In this document: positions 41,295 through 50,154 of the stretch, piece by piece
Position numbering within the stretch: position 1 is the stretch's first letter
Layout of the letters: every line of letters starts with the position of its first letter
NCBI RefSeq assembly: GCF_017742235.1
Contig: NZ_JAGHKQ010000021.1
Coordinates: 1 to 50,154, forward strand
Origin: Bacillus sp. 165
GTDB taxonomy: Bacteria; Bacillota; Bacilli; Bacillales; Bacillaceae_G
DNA: 50,154 bases
Direction of reading: 5' to 3'
Notes under the pieces: generated by a model
Told to the model about the DNA's origin: nothing
The model's input: only the letters and a program-made list of their open reading frames with translations
The model's database searches: none
Made by a program: the position numbers and the translations under genes

Positions 41295-41325
41295 AAAAAG
41301 CATCGATTGTTTATCGATGCTTTTT
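41295..41325. terminator. Terminator between the small basic gene and glmS
   Basis: Perfect 13-bp stem AAAAAGCATCGAT/ATCGATGCTTTTT with a 5-nt loop, bidirectional. For glmS it lies about 70 nt after the stop codon. Confidence 0.88.
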
Positions 41326-41395
41326 CCTATCTATACATTGAGTCAGTTCCCAACTTTTTTGTTATTCAACAATGATACTTCATACTAATTTATTT

Positions 41396-43198
41396 TTACT
41401 CCACTGTAACCGACTTAGCTAAGTTACGAGGCTTATCAACGTCGCACTCACGATGCAATGCTGCATAATATGAGATGAGTTGTAACGGTATTACTGATAC
41501 AAGAGGAGCAAATGCTTCATGTACAGATGGTACAACAAAGCGATCGCCTTGCATCTCTAAGCCTTTCATAGAGATAATGCATGGGTTTGCACCGCGTGCC
41601 ACTACTTCCTTCACATTGCCGCGAATGCCAAGGTTTACATGCTCTTGTGTAGCCAAAGCAATAACTGGTGTACCATTTTCAATTAAAGCAATTGTACCAT
41701 GCTTTAACTCACCGCCTGCAAATCCTTCTGCCTGAATATAAGAGATCTCTTTTAGCTTTAATGCACCTTCTAAGCCAACATAGAAGTCAACGCCGCGGCC
41801 GATGAAGAATGCATTACGAGTTGTTGCAAGATATTCAGATGCAATGTTCTCCATCTCTTCTTTCTCACCACAAAGCACTTCCATTGCATTAGCTACAAGA
41901 CCCAATTCCTGAATCAAGTCGAAATCAACAGATAAGCCTTTTGCTTTTGCTATATCAATCGCAAGAATTGCTAATACTGCTAGCTGAGCAGTGTAAGCTT
42001 TCGTAGAGGCAACCGCTATTTCTGGACCTGCATGTAATGGCAGCGTATAGCTTGCTTCACGAGAAAGTGTAGAACCAGGAACATTTGTTATTGTTAAGGC
42101 TTTATAACCCATTGCGTTCGTTTGAACAAGCACAGCACGGCTATCAGCTGTTTCACCGCTTTGAGAAATATAGATGAAGAATGGTCTTTCTGTTAACAAT
42201 GGCATATTGTAAGAGAACTCACTTGCTACATGAACCTCTACCGGAACCTTTGTATAGCGTTCAATGAATTGCTTCCCTACAAGTCCTGCATGGTAGCTCG
42301 TTCCACATGCGATAATGTAGACGCGGTCGCTATCTAAAATCGCATTACGAATGTCTTGACTTAATTCGATTTCTCCATCTTCATTTTGATACCTTTGAAT
42401 AATATTGCGAATAACAAGCGGCTGTTCATCAATTTCCTTTAACATGAAATGAGGATACGTACCTTTTTCAATATCGCTTGCATCTAATTCTGCTGTAAAC
42501 GGCTTACGTTCAATAATATCACCGTTTAAATTTTTAATTGTGATAGATTCATCCGTTACAAGTACCATTTCCTTATCTGTAAGCTCGATAAATTGGTTTG
42601 TCACTTGCAGCATTGCCATAGCATCGCTTGCAACTACGTTGAAATTATCACCAACACCAACCAACAGCGGACTCTTGTTTTTTGCTACATAAATCATCCC
42701 TGGATTTTCATTGTCTAATAAAGCAATTGCGTAAGAGCCATGCAGCAGCTGCAATGTTTTACGAAATGCTTCCTCTACACAAGTCTCCTTATTCACCTGC
42801 TTCTCTAACAACTGCACAATTACTTCTGTATCTGTTTCACTAACGAATGTTACATCTTGTAAATATTCATTCTTTAATAACTCATAGTTTTCAATCACAC
42901 CGTTGTGTACAAGTGTAAAACGTTGAGATGCACTTTGATGCGGATGAGCATTCACTTTACTCGGTACTCCATGAGTTGCCCAACGAGTATGACCAATACC
43001 AGCAGAAGCATCCATTGAAAAGTCTACACTTTCACGAAGCTTTGCAATACGTCCCTTTTCCTTGAATACTACTACTCCTTCAGCTCCCTGCACTGCGATA
43101 CCTGCGGAGTCATATCCACGATACTCTAACTTCTCTAGCCCTTTTAATAAAATTTCCTTCGCATCCTGATGACCAATAATTCCTACGATTCCACACAT
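41396..43198 (-). CDS. glmS: Glutamine--fructose-6-phosphate aminotransferase
   Basis: The 600-residue enzyme makes glucosamine-6-phosphate, the first step to UDP-GlcNAc. The N-terminal glutaminase domain begins MCGIVGIIG with the nucleophile Cys2; [18 protein letters not shown] and HNGVIENY follow. Two SIS domains (about 285-600) bind fructose-6-phosphate ([17 protein letters not shown]) and the chain ends [11 protein letters not shown]. The start at 43198 is that of the family; an in-frame ATG at 43219 would put seven residues before the catalytic Cys. The site before the start is weak, and the gene is controlled by a glmS ribozyme about 300 nt upstream. Confidence 0.96.
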   Translation of the reverse strand: MCGIVGIIGHQDAKEILLKGLEKLEYRGYDSAGIAVQGAEGVVVFKEKGRIAKLRESVDFSMDASAGIGHTRWATHGVPSKVNAHPHQSASQRFTLVHNGVIENYELLKNEYLQDVTFVSETDTEVIVQLLEKQVNKETCVEEAFRKTLQLLHGSYAIALLDNENPGMIYVAKNKSPLLVGVGDNFNVVASDAMAMLQVTNQFIELTDKEMVLVTDESITIKNLNGDIIERKPFTAELDASDIEKGTYPHFMLKEIDEQPLVIRNIIQRYQNEDGEIELSQDIRNAILDSDRVYIIACGTSYHAGLVGKQFIERYTKVPVEVHVASEFSYNMPLLTERPFFIYISQSGETADSRAVLVQTNAMGYKALTITNVPGSTLSREASYTLPLHAGPEIAVASTKAYTAQLAVLAILAIDIAKAKGLSVDFDLIQELGLVANAMEVLCGEKEEMENIASEYLATTRNAFFIGRGVDFYVGLEGALKLKEISYIQAEGFAGGELKHGTIALIENGTPVIALATQEHVNLGIRGNVKEVVARGANPCIISMKGLEMQGDRFVVPSVHEAFAPLVSVIPLQLISYYAALHRECDVDKPRNLAKSVTVE

Positions 43199-43489
43199 AC
43201 TGCACGTCGTTACGCACATGGCTTATTATTCACTAACAGAAGCAAATCCCACGAAACTGTAAACCCACATATAAATAAGCATACTTTTCCTATATGCTAA
43301 AAAGGGAACAACAAACATGAGGGGATGCTTCTAAAGACCGTTAGGCTTCATAATCCCGTAACGACCTTCACCTTCCTCTCTCTTCTGCTAATTCAGACAT
43401 GCAATTTGATATAGAGTTTCTTTTCCGTCCATACTCTAATCAATTCCCATGTTTTATTTGTTGTTCTTTTTCACTCATCATTGCTCTTA

Positions 43490-43616
43490 CCTTTGTCCAC
43501 AGAGTCACCTCTTTGTTTTAATAAGAACTTTCGGTTATGATAAGTAACCGGGAGTCATCCGCCGAAATCCTCGATAAAACTCCTCCTCGTCAACTACACT
43601 CAGTAGTTCTGGCGCT
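43490..43616 (-). ncRNA. glmS ribozyme (glucosamine-6-phosphate-activated)
   Basis: The minus strand shows the ribozyme landmarks: AGCGCCAGAACT at the cleavage site (cleavage between 43616 and 43615), GTTGACGAGGAGGAG, TTATCGAG, TTTCGGCGGATGACTCCCGG, then a hairpin ending CATAACCG and AAAGAGGTGACTCTGTGGAC. This is the natural GlcN6P-dependent self-cleaving RNA that lowers glmS mRNA when product is plentiful. The 3' boundary is approximate. Between it and the glmS start lie about 290 nt without a gene other than a 13-codon frame (ATG ATG AGT, near 43479) and a GU-rich hairpin (around 43335-43375). Confidence 0.93.
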
Positions 43617-43655
43617 TTATAATTTTTTCCTTGCTGAGAAAAAGAACAAACCCAT

Positions 43656-43683
43656 CTTATAACAATAAGTAAACTCTCGTCAA
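43656..43683 (-). promoter_or_regulatory. Sigma-A promoter of glmS
   Basis: TTGACG, 16 bp, TATAAG on the minus strand. The predicted start is about 33 nt before the ribozyme cleavage site. Confidence 0.6.
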
Positions 43684-43764
43684 TAAAAAGATTATTGTAA
43701 CCCCTTTCATTGCGTTTCTTGTTATAACAAATGCAAATCAATATGCTCAGAGTACCTTTTACCC

Positions 43765-43813
43765 TTAAAAAATAATATGCATAAGAAGAACAATTGGTTC
43801 CTCTTATGCATAT
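43765..43813 (-). terminator. Terminator after glmM
   Basis: 12-bp perfect stem ATATGCATAAGA/TCTTATGCATAT with an inner GAAC/GTTC stem, followed by TATTTTTTAAG on the minus strand. Confidence 0.85.
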
Positions 43814-43837
43814 CGTTCATTTTATTTCTGCTCTTTA

Positions 43838-45181
43838 CTAAGCGCCCGCTTCTTCTTTTACTACTGCTACAATTCGATTTACAAAGGCTTCACAATCCTC
43901 TTGTGTAGGCGCTTCTGCCATTACACGAATTAAAGGCTCCGTGCCTGATGGACGTACTAATACACGCCCGTTTCCATTCATCTCTTCTTCTACCACACGA
44001 ATCTCTGTCTGGATACGGTCATTTTCTAACGCTTTTACTTTATCTGTTACACGAACGTTAACTAATACTTGTGGATATTTCTTCATTTCATTGGCTAACT
44101 GGGATAATGTTTTTCCTGTTGCCTTCATAATATTTACAAGCTGAATAGCGCTTAACATACCATCGCCTGTTGTAATATAGTCTAGGAAAATAATATGACC
44201 GGACTGTTCTCCTCCTAGATTATAACCGCCCTTACGCATTTCCTCCATAACATAACGGTCTCCTACTCCTGTTTGCGCACTTTTAATCCCTTGTGTCTCT
44301 ATCGCTTTATAAAAGCCAAGGTTGCTCATAACTGTGGAGACAACGGTTTGCTGCTTCAGCCTTCCTGTTTCTTTCATATACTTGGCACAAATATACATGA
44401 TTTGATCGCCATCGACGATGTTTCCATTTTCATCTACTGCAATTAGACGGTCTCCGTCTCCATCAAATGCCAATCCCACATCGGCCCCTTTTTCCTTTAA
44501 GAAGGCTGCTAACGCTTCAGGATGAGTAGAACCTACTCCCTTATTAATGTTAATGCCGTTTGGTGCTGTTCCCATAGTAGAAATATCAGCCTCTAAATCA
44601 GCAAATAAGTATGGGGCTAATGACGATGTTGCTCCATGTGCACAATCTAAGGCTACATGTAAGCCAGAGAAGTCCTCATCAACAGTTTGTTTTAAGTATT
44701 GCAAGTATTTTTGACCACCTTCGAAGTAATCATTTACTTGTCCCAAATCTGCGCCGACAGGACGAGGAAGCTCATCTATCTCCTGATCAATTAACGCTTC
44801 GATTTCAAGTTCCTGTTCATCTGACAATTTGAAGCCGTCAGGACCAAAAAACTTAATTCCATTATCCTGAACAGGGTTATGTGACGCAGAAATCATAACA
44901 CCCGCTTGTGCTCCCAACGCTTTTGTTAAATATGCTACACCTGGAGTAGAAATAACACCAAGACGCATTACTTCTGCTCCGATTGAAAGAAGCCCTGCTA
45001 CTAATGCTCCTTCGAGCATATGACCAGAAACACGCGTATCACGACCGATAAGTACTTTTGGACGCTCTGTATTTTTCGTTAATACATACCCGCCAAATCT
45101 CCCAATTTTAAATGCTAATTCAGGTGTCAGTTCACTATTTGCTATACCGCGAACACCGTCAGTTCCAAAATATTTACCCAT
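43838..45181 (-). CDS. glmM: Phosphoglucosamine mutase
   Basis: The 447-residue enzyme converts glucosamine-6-phosphate to glucosamine-1-phosphate. The catalytic serine is Ser100 in MISASHNP, the metal loop is FDGDGDR, the sugar loop GGEQSGH, and the phosphate-binding loop [11 protein letters not shown]; it starts [12 protein letters not shown] as usual. Third gene of cdaA-cdaR-glmM; in B. subtilis and relatives GlmM binds and inhibits CdaA, so the gene order reflects a protein complex. Confidence 0.97.
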   Translation of the reverse strand: MGKYFGTDGVRGIANSELTPELAFKIGRFGGYVLTKNTERPKVLIGRDTRVSGHMLEGALVAGLLSIGAEVMRLGVISTPGVAYLTKALGAQAGVMISASHNPVQDNGIKFFGPDGFKLSDEQELEIEALIDQEIDELPRPVGADLGQVNDYFEGGQKYLQYLKQTVDEDFSGLHVALDCAHGATSSLAPYLFADLEADISTMGTAPNGININKGVGSTHPEALAAFLKEKGADVGLAFDGDGDRLIAVDENGNIVDGDQIMYICAKYMKETGRLKQQTVVSTVMSNLGFYKAIETQGIKSAQTGVGDRYVMEEMRKGGYNLGGEQSGHIIFLDYITTGDGMLSAIQLVNIMKATGKTLSQLANEMKKYPQVLVNVRVTDKVKALENDRIQTEIRVVEEEMNGNGRVLVRPSGTEPLIRVMAEAPTQEDCEAFVNRIVAVVKEEAGA

Positions 45182-45216
45182 GATTGAATCGCCCCTTTGA
45201 TGTTATCTGCAACTTC

Positions 45217-46455
45217 TCAACCTTTACTTATTAGTTCTACTTTTGCATTTTGTTGTTTAATTTCCAATGTTACATCTTTCGGACCGCTTACCTCAATTGC
45301 TACATCATGCTCCCCTTGGACAAGATCAGAAACATTGATAAGCGCTTGTATTTGTGATGCATTCAATTTATTGACCACGCTGGATTTTCCTATCACATCT
45401 ACAGTTACAAATCCATTTTTCGGATCTAAAAAACTGAGATTTAAAGTCTCCGCAAGTCCCATAACCTTTAGTGGCACAGCTCCTAGAGATTTTCTCTCTT
45501 GTTTTTCTACTTCTATGGTTATCTTGACTTTTTCAGGAGTCACTATTGTTGCTCCTTTTGGGATGGAAAGAGGTAGTTCTAATGTTGTATTCTCACTTAT
45601 TTTACTTAAATCTACTTCTACCCCTTGTAAAGCATCTAGCTTATCCAGTACATCTTTTGGTCCATAAATAGTAGCTTGACTCGGTTCAATTTGCAAACTT
45701 GTAATACTGACTCCCTCTTGCAAACTGCCAACCTTTGTAACCTCTATAGGTACCGTCTTTTTTGGACTTATTACTGGTACTGTCACATTTACTGTAGACG
45801 GTTCCGGTTCTATCGAAAGTTTATTTTCGTATTTATCATATGCATAGACTTTCACCTGTTTGGTCACTGTTTCATCTAGACCTTTAAGGTCCACATAAGT
45901 ACGGACATATGCTATTTGTTCAATCAACTGTTTTGCCCCTGCTATTTTAACTGTTTTTGTATTAATAGAGGGCTCTTGTGCTGTATAGCCTTCTTTCATT
46001 TGCTGCTCGTTTTTATACTCGACTTCTACAGGAAATTCCTTTGTTACCTTCTCTTGAATAATAATTTTCGCATGAGAGGGCTGTACAGTTACAGCTAACT
46101 CATCCGATACTCCGCGATATTGTAACGGAACATCGTATTCACCGACAGAGTAGCCTGTAAGATTCATATAGGCTTCATATTGCTGCTTTACCTTTGTAGA
46201 TTGAATTTTACTATTTTGGCCTTTCAAAGTAAGTGTTACTTCTTGAGGTACACCTGTGACGATATATTTTTCATTATTATAATCTACTGAGACCGCTACA
46301 TTCTTCAATGTATCTGTTGTTTTTGAACCTGGAAAGCTCATTGGACTTAAGTTAGATTGAGGCTGGTTTTCCAGGTTAATTGTTATATACAACATCAGCG
46401 CCAAAAGTAACGCAATACCTTTCAATATCCAATGATTATCCATCAACTTATCCAT
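45217..46455 (-). CDS. cdaR: CdaA regulatory protein CdaR (YbbR)
   Basis: The 412-residue protein has one N-terminal membrane segment (about 10-26, ILKGIALLLALMLYITI) and then four successive YbbR repeats outside the cell (PVEVEYKN, VPIEVTKVGSL and APLKVMG-like strands mark their starts). CdaR modulates the diadenylate cyclase CdaA. Its start overlaps the end of cdaA by 8 bp, and glmM follows after 35 bp, giving a tight operon. Confidence 0.93.
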   Translation of the reverse strand: MDKLMDNHWILKGIALLLALMLYITINLENQPQSNLSPMSFPGSKTTDTLKNVAVSVDYNNEKYIVTGVPQEVTLTLKGQNSKIQSTKVKQQYEAYMNLTGYSVGEYDVPLQYRGVSDELAVTVQPSHAKIIIQEKVTKEFPVEVEYKNEQQMKEGYTAQEPSINTKTVKIAGAKQLIEQIAYVRTYVDLKGLDETVTKQVKVYAYDKYENKLSIEPEPSTVNVTVPVISPKKTVPIEVTKVGSLQEGVSITSLQIEPSQATIYGPKDVLDKLDALQGVEVDLSKISENTTLELPLSIPKGATIVTPEKVKITIEVEKQERKSLGAVPLKVMGLAETLNLSFLDPKNGFVTVDVIGKSSVVNKLNASQIQALINVSDLVQGEHDVAIEVSGPKDVTLEIKQQNAKVELISKG

Positions 46456-47272
46456 GCTTCTTCCCCCTCCAATTCCAAAGAGATGAAGAAGATGGTTTGG
46501 TATGAGGATTTAATTCTTTTATCAACATCTCTCGAAGCTGCTCTGACTTTAATTCACGATGAAGTTCTCCATTTTTTGTTAAGGAAATAGTTCCTGTTTC
46601 TTCTGATACTACGATAGTTACACTATCTGTTACCTCACTGATGCCAAGAGCTGCTCTATGTCTTGTTCCCAATTCCTTAGAAATGAACGGACTTTCAGAG
46701 AGGGGCAGGTAGCAAGCTGCTGCTGTGATTTTATCTTTTTGCATAATCACAGCTCCATCGTGAAGAGGAGTATTCGGAATGAAAATATTAATCAATAGCT
46801 CAGAAGATAACGCTGCATCCATTAAGATTCCAGTTTCAATATAATCATTCATGCCTGTCTCTCTCTCTACGGAGATCAAGGCCCCGATTCTACGCTTAGC
46901 CATATACTCTACAGCTTTCACAATAGAATCTACGATGCTCGCTTGTTCATCTTCCTCATGATTCATACCTCTAGAAAATAAACTTCCTCTTCCCAATTGC
47001 TCCAAGGCCCGGCGCAGCTCCGGTTGGAAAATAATAATGACGGCCAAAAAACCCCATGTTAAAGCTTGGTCCATCAACCACTGCAATGTATGAAGCTTAA
47101 ATACACTGCTAAGTATCCTTACTACAACAATCACTATAATTCCTTTTAACAGCTGCACTGCCTTTGTTCCGCGAATCAGCAGAATCAATTTATATATAAC
47201 AAACCATACAAGGGCTATATCAACTATATTACTGAGATATTTTAAAATCACTGTCATATCTCCAGAGAGCAT
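46448..47272 (-). CDS. cdaA: Diadenylate cyclase CdaA
   Basis: A 274-residue membrane enzyme that makes cyclic di-AMP from two ATP. Three hydrophobic segments lie within the first 85 residues; the DAC domain follows, with the active-site motifs DGA (172-174, in PLHDGAVIM) and RHR (204-206, in GTRHRAALG). C-di-AMP controls potassium and osmolyte transport and cell-wall homeostasis. GGAGGAAGG precedes the ATG at 47272. First gene of cdaA-cdaR-glmM, with an extended -10 promoter upstream. Confidence 0.96.
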   Translation of the reverse strand: MLSGDMTVILKYLSNIVDIALVWFVIYKLILLIRGTKAVQLLKGIIVIVVVRILSSVFKLHTLQWLMDQALTWGFLAVIIIFQPELRRALEQLGRGSLFSRGMNHEEDEQASIVDSIVKAVEYMAKRRIGALISVERETGMNDYIETGILMDAALSSELLINIFIPNTPLHDGAVIMQKDKITAAACYLPLSESPFISKELGTRHRAALGISEVTDSVTIVVSEETGTISLTKNGELHRELKSEQLREMLIKELNPHTKPSSSSLWNWRGKKHG

Positions 47273-47316
47273 GTACCTTCCTCCATCAATATGTATTTCA
47301 AAGCGTTAACTAATTA

Positions 47317-47325
47317 ATTATACCA
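47317..47325 (-). promoter_or_regulatory. Extended -10 promoter of cdaA-cdaR-glmM
   Basis: TGGTATAAT on the minus strand is a perfect -10 with TG extension; the -35 is poor. The predicted start is about 37 nt before the cdaA start codon. The remaining 200 bp to the rocF terminator hold no gene. Confidence 0.6.
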
Positions 47326-47530
47326 TACATTATTAGATGGATAATTACAAATAACTAACAGTTTCCTGATGAATGAATAAAAACCAAAACTGAAATTATC
47401 TCCTGTTTCATATAGACATAATGACAGATATGAAATAAAGCATGCCACCTTTTCATTAAACTAATAAACAAGTTAACCTGTGTGGTAGAAATAGAGTAAT
47501 CAACGCACCGATATTAATTTCCTGCTTACA

Positions 47531-47563
47531 CATAAAAAGCTCTACTGCTTTGAACAGTAGAGC
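47531..47563 (-). terminator. Terminator after rocF
   Basis: Perfect 9-bp stem GCTCTACTG/CAGTAGAGC with a 7-nt loop and TTTTTATG on the minus strand. Confidence 0.88.
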
Positions 47564-47572
47564 ACTCTTGTT

Positions 47573-48469
47573 TTACTTCAATTTTTCTCCGAACAGCGAT
47601 CCCATCAATGCAACAGCAGTAATTGCTGTTTTATTCTTTTCATCTAAAATAGGATTAACTTCCACAAACTCTGCTGATGTAACAATCCCTGATTCCGCCA
47701 ACATTTCCATCGCTAAGTGACTTTCGCGATAACTTAGTCCGCCAATTACAGGTGTTCCAACCCCCGGTGCATCATGTGGGTCCAGTCCATCTAAATCCAA
47801 CGATAAGTGAACTCCGTCAGTGTGAGACAAGTACTGAATAGTTTCTTCTATAACTGCTGTCATGCCCATTCGATCAATTTCATGCATTGTAAACACTTTA
47901 ATACCTTGCTCGCGGATAAAATCTTTTTCTCCCTCATCCAATGCACGAGCCCCAATAATAACAACATTTTCTTTTTTAATTTTAGGATATTCACCATATA
48001 GGTTTGTTAAAGAAGAATCACCAAATCCTAAGCTTGCAGCCAATGACATTCCATGAATATTACCAGAAGGAGACGTTTCTTCTGTATTCAAATCTCCATG
48101 GGCATCATACCAAATTACTCCGAGATTATCATAATGTTTAGCAATTCCAGCTAAAGTACCTATTGCAATACTGTGGTCGCCTCCGAGCACAAGCGGAAAC
48201 CGCTCACGTCCGATAATATCATCCACTTTAGAGGCTAGTTCACCACATACTTCTACAACTTGCTCAAGATTTTTCAGTTTTGGATTATCGTTCTTTTGTC
48301 TATTTGTACGCTCAATACGTAGATCCCCTAAGTCTTCCACACCATATTGATTTCTCTCTAATCGTTCAATTAACCCTGCATATCGAATAGCGCTTGGCCC
48401 CATATCGACTCCACGTCTTGTTTGCCCTAAGTCCATCGGTACTCCCACAATTGAAATTTCTCTTTTCAT
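47573..48469 (-). CDS. rocF: Arginase
   Basis: The 298-residue binuclear manganese enzyme hydrolyses arginine to ornithine and urea. All three metal motifs are intact: GGDHS (96-100), DAHGD (122-126) and SLDLDGLDP near residue 225; the start [23 protein letters not shown] is typical. Monocistronic here, without the rocDEABC genes; position upstream of cdaA is as in the B. cereus group. Confidence 0.96.
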   Translation of the reverse strand: MKREISIVGVPMDLGQTRRGVDMGPSAIRYAGLIERLERNQYGVEDLGDLRIERTNRQKNDNPKLKNLEQVVEVCGELASKVDDIIGRERFPLVLGGDHSIAIGTLAGIAKHYDNLGVIWYDAHGDLNTEETSPSGNIHGMSLAASLGFGDSSLTNLYGEYPKIKKENVVIIGARALDEGEKDFIREQGIKVFTMHEIDRMGMTAVIEETIQYLSHTDGVHLSLDLDGLDPHDAPGVGTPVIGGLSYRESHLAMEMLAESGIVTSAEFVEVNPILDEKNKTAITAVALMGSLFGEKLK

Positions 48470-48498
48470 TGTATACCCCTCCTATTCCTACACTAAAT

Positions 48499-48528
48499 AT
48501 TTTAAATCTTTTATATTGCCTGACTCAA
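48499..48528 (-). promoter_or_regulatory. Candidate promoter of rocF
   Basis: TTGAGT, 18 bp, TAAAAT on the minus strand. Upstream, around 48577-48597, TATTC and GAATA repeats in GAATACCCATATTTATTC could be an arginine-regulator site, but the match to the ARG box is weak. Confidence 0.35.
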
Positions 48529-48713
48529 CTGAACATTTTTTTGTTTATTTATACATTGCATACAATCATATGCATATGAATACCCATATTTATTCGTAGT
48601 TAAAGAGGTTGATTTCGCATAAAATATTACATAAAAAAATAACTAATAAAAATGAAAATGTATTTCACTCTTACTTCTTCTCAATTAAAAGGTCGTAAAT
48701 CCCCTAATACAAA

Positions 48714-48748
48714 GAAAAAAGCAGACTATTAATAAGCCTGCTTTTTGT
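48714..48748 (-). terminator. Terminator after the gene remnant
   Basis: AAAAAGCAG/CTGCTTTTT (9 bp) with a 13-nt loop and TTTTTTCTTTG on the minus strand. It ends whatever is transcribed from 48810-49058 and supports a former gene there. Confidence 0.75.
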
Positions 48749-48809
48749 ACTTCCATGTATAATCATCCTGTTTTCACTACTACCTTTGCAACTTGTGGAT
48801 CGCTGCTGA

Positions 48810-49058
48810 TTAGTTGCTTGTATTATCGGGTATAGCAGTAGCTTGAGCTTCTGTCTTTTCACCTGCTGTAAAAGTGGCTTCCATTTCAATGCTCATTTGC
48901 TGCTCTTCTTTAGCTTCTGATTCGATTACGATATGTTCCTTATCATTAATCAACTCTTGATAAACGACTCTTACACCCTCTGGTGTTAGTTAGATAGCTT
49001 TGACTATAATACCTCTTCCCTCTAGCCCTTTTATGCTTATATCTATACTAAGCAGCAT
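48810..49058 (-). pseudogene. Probable gene remnant with an in-frame stop
   Basis: One reading frame of 83 codons (ATG at 49058, stop at 48810) is protein-like but broken by a TAA at 48990-48992. After the stop it reads TPEGVRVVYQELINDKEHIVI followed by an acidic Glu/Gln-rich tail ending IPDNTSN; before it, MLLSIDISIKGLEGRGIIVKAI. No family was recognised and there is no clear ribosome-binding site for the downstream part. It may be the decayed end of a larger gene. The rest of 48530-49150 shows nothing else. Confidence 0.4.
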
Positions 49059-49149
49059 GACGCTATGTTCTATTCAAAATAAACGGTAAAATTTTAAATT
49101 TGTAAAAATGTTATAAGTAAATAAACAAAGAACAAAAGGGTACAAAGCA

Positions 49150-49187
49150 ATAATAAAAAAGCCTTAGACCGAGTTCCGATCTAAGGC
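49150..49187 (-). terminator. Terminator of the right-hand rrn-tRNA operon
   Basis: GCCTTAGA/TCTAAGGC stem with a partly paired loop, followed on the minus strand by TTTTTTATTATT, 23 nt after the last tRNA (Ala). Confidence 0.9.
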
Positions 49188-49209
49188 AAATATATAGTGT
49201 GTATGTAGA

Positions 49210-49285
49210 TGGTGGAGCCTAGCGGGATCGAACCGCTGACCTCCTGCGTGCAAGGCAGGCGCTCTCCCAGCTGAGCTAAGGCCCC
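49210..49285 (-). tRNA. tRNA-Ala(UGC)
   Basis: Acceptor GGGGCCT/AGGCTCC (one G-U), anticodon loop CTTGCAC, encoded CCA. Last tRNA of the array. Confidence 0.95.
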
Positions 49286-49288
49286 AAA

Positions 49289-49363
49289 TGGAGCGGAAGA
49301 CGGGATTCGAACCCGCGACCCCAACCTTGGCAAGGTTGTATTCTACCACTGAACTACTTCCGC
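49289..49363 (-). tRNA. tRNA-Gly(GCC)
   Basis: Acceptor GCGGAAG/CTTCCGC, anticodon loop TTGCCAA, encoded CCA. Differs from the Gly(UCC) gene at 130-203. Confidence 0.95.
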
Positions 49364-49367
49364 AATA

Positions 49368-49440
49368 TGAGCCATGAAGGACTCGAACCTTCGACCCTCT
49401 GATTAAAAGTCAGATGCTCTACCGACTGAGCTAATGGCTC
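49368..49440 (-). tRNA. tRNA-Lys(UUU), CCA not encoded
   Basis: Same body as the copy at 646-721, but after the discriminator A the flank reads TAT instead of CCA. Confidence 0.93.
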
Positions 49441-49446
49441 GTTATA

Positions 49447-49521
49447 TGGCTGGGCTAGCTGGATTCGAACCAACGCATGACGGAGTCAAAGTCCGTTGCC
49501 TTACCGCTTGGCTATAGCCCA
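49447..49521 (-). tRNA. tRNA-Gln(UUG)
   Basis: Sequence identical by eye to 723-797, with encoded CCA. The 115-bp spacer between it and tRNA-Tyr is AT-rich with no gene. Confidence 0.95.
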
Positions 49522-49636
49522 ATAAAATAACAAGTTAAATATATCTTTTAAATCTGGAAAATAAAAAACAAACCTTCACAAGTTTATTTTCTCAAGTTTC
49601 CCACTTCTTATTCAATAAAATTTATTCTAATAAAAA

Positions 49637-49721
49637 TGGTGGAGGGGGACGGATTCGAACCGCCGAACCCATAGGGAGCGGATTTACAGTCCGCCGCGTT
49701 TAGCCACTTCGCTACCCCTCC
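49637..49721 (-). tRNA. tRNA-Tyr(GUA)
   Basis: Class II tRNA with long variable arm; acceptor GGAGGGG/CCCCTCC, anticodon stem GCGGA/TCCGC and loop CTGTAAA, encoded CCA. Confidence 0.95.
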
Positions 49722-49727
49722 GATATA

Positions 49728-49803
49728 TGGTGGAGGATGACGGGCTCGAACCGCCGACCCCCTGCTTGTAAGGCAGGTGCTCTCCCAGCTGAGCTAATCC
49801 TCC
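49728..49803 (-). tRNA. tRNA-Val(UAC)
   Basis: Differs from 992-1067 by one T-arm base (GGTTCGAGCC versus GGTTCGAACC). CCA encoded. Confidence 0.95.
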
Positions 49804-49810
49804 ACTATAA

Positions 49811-49885
49811 TGGTGACCCGTACGGGATTCGAACCCGTGTTACCGCCGTGAAAGGGCGGTGTCTTAACCGCTTGACCAACGGGCC
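49811..49885 (-). tRNA. tRNA-Glu(UUC)
   Basis: Same body as 1076-1147, here with encoded CCA. Confidence 0.95.
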
Positions 49886-49901
49886 AAAATTTTTCAACAT
49901 A

Positions 49902-49974
49902 AGCTTCCAACCGGGATCGAACCGGTGACCTCTTCCTTACCATGGAAGTACTCTACCTACTGAGCTATGGAAGC
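49902..49974 (-). tRNA. tRNA-Thr(GGU), CCA not encoded
   Basis: Acceptor GCTTCCA/TGGAAGC, anticodon stem CTTCC/GGAAG with loop ATGGTAA. After the discriminator T the flank is TATG, not CCA. Confidence 0.92.
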
Positions 49975-49975
49975 A

Positions 49976-50050
49976 TGGCTCCGCAGGTAGGACTCGAACC
50001 TACGACCGTTCGGTTAACAGCCGAATGCTCTACCACTGAGCTACTGCGGA
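49976..50050 (-). tRNA. tRNA-Asn(GUU)
   Basis: As 1246-1320 except for one base at the top of the anticodon stem region; CCA encoded. First tRNA after 5S, with an 11-nt spacer. Confidence 0.95.
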
Positions 50051-50060
50051 ACGATGTCTA

Positions 50061-50154
<94 letters not shown>

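Noticed and set aside
43535..43741. A 68-codon minus-strand frame upstream of glmS
   Set aside because: It overlaps the glmS ribozyme and its promoter; the conservation there is structural RNA, not protein.

Overview
The window is low-GC DNA from a Bacillus-type endospore former. The gene order hppD ... ddl-murF-cshA-uvsE-acpS-ydcC-alr-ndoAI-ndoA-tex-cmpA-sprT, the spore genes and the cdaA-cdaR-glmM / glmS-ribozyme block all fit Bacillaceae. The protein sequences look closest, from memory, to the Bacillus cereus group, although glmS sits next to a pxpBCA block in an order I do not know from B. cereus itself. Species assignment is an inference. No insertion sequence, prophage or CRISPR array was recognised.

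Layout. Both ends belong to leftward rRNA operons. At the left end twelve tRNA genes (Asn-Ser-Glu-Val-Asp-Gln-Lys-Leu-Leu-Arg-Pro-Gly in transcription order) run straight into the 5' end of a 16S gene (1-1320). At the right end the 3' part of a 5S gene is followed by nine tRNA genes (Asn-Thr-Glu-Val-Tyr-Gln-Lys-Gly-Ala; 49210-50154). Between them most genes are on the minus strand: sprT, tex, the EndoA toxin-antitoxin pair, alr, a LolA-like lipoprotein, acpS, uvsE, cshA, murF, ddl and an MFS exporter (1.4-15.8 kb); a tyrosine/homogentisate catabolic operon hppD-flavin reductase-FAH-hmgA with a catabolite-repression site (16.3-20.4 kb); a group of small accessory genes including a lipoprotein under a manganese riboswitch (20.5-23.0 kb); plus-strand envelope genes yhgE-like, ltaS and a HAD phosphatase (23.2-29.0 kb); an ABC-F ATPase with a leader-peptide/tandem-terminator attenuator, divergent from a heterodimeric ABC exporter (29.0-35.1 kb); ppaC, the 5-oxoprolinase genes pxpBCA and an M24 peptidase (35.1-40.8 kb); glmS with its self-cleaving ribozyme, glmM, cdaR, cdaA and rocF (41.4-48.5 kb).

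How the genes work together. Cell-wall precursor supply is concentrated here: alr and ddl make D-Ala-D-Ala, murF adds it, and glmS/glmM feed UDP-GlcNAc, with the c-di-AMP synthase pair cdaA/cdaR in the glmM operon. ltaS and the yhgE-like gene add envelope functions. Sporulation shows up as cmpA and ydcC, each behind a good sigma-E-type promoter, and a Cys/Lys/Tyr-rich small protein behind a sigma-K-type promoter.

The most noteworthy features are RNA-level controls: (1) the ABC-F leader (promoter, 44-codon ORF with a perfect Shine-Dalgarno, two consecutive intrinsic terminators), typical of antibiotic-induced ribosome-mediated attenuation; (2) a yybP-ykoY Mn2+ riboswitch in front of a small acidic lipoprotein rather than a metal exporter; (3) a terminator-like hairpin in the cshA leader; (4) 20-bp direct repeats in place of a -35 box upstream of ltaS, followed by a 35-codon upstream ORF whose stop overlaps the ltaS start.
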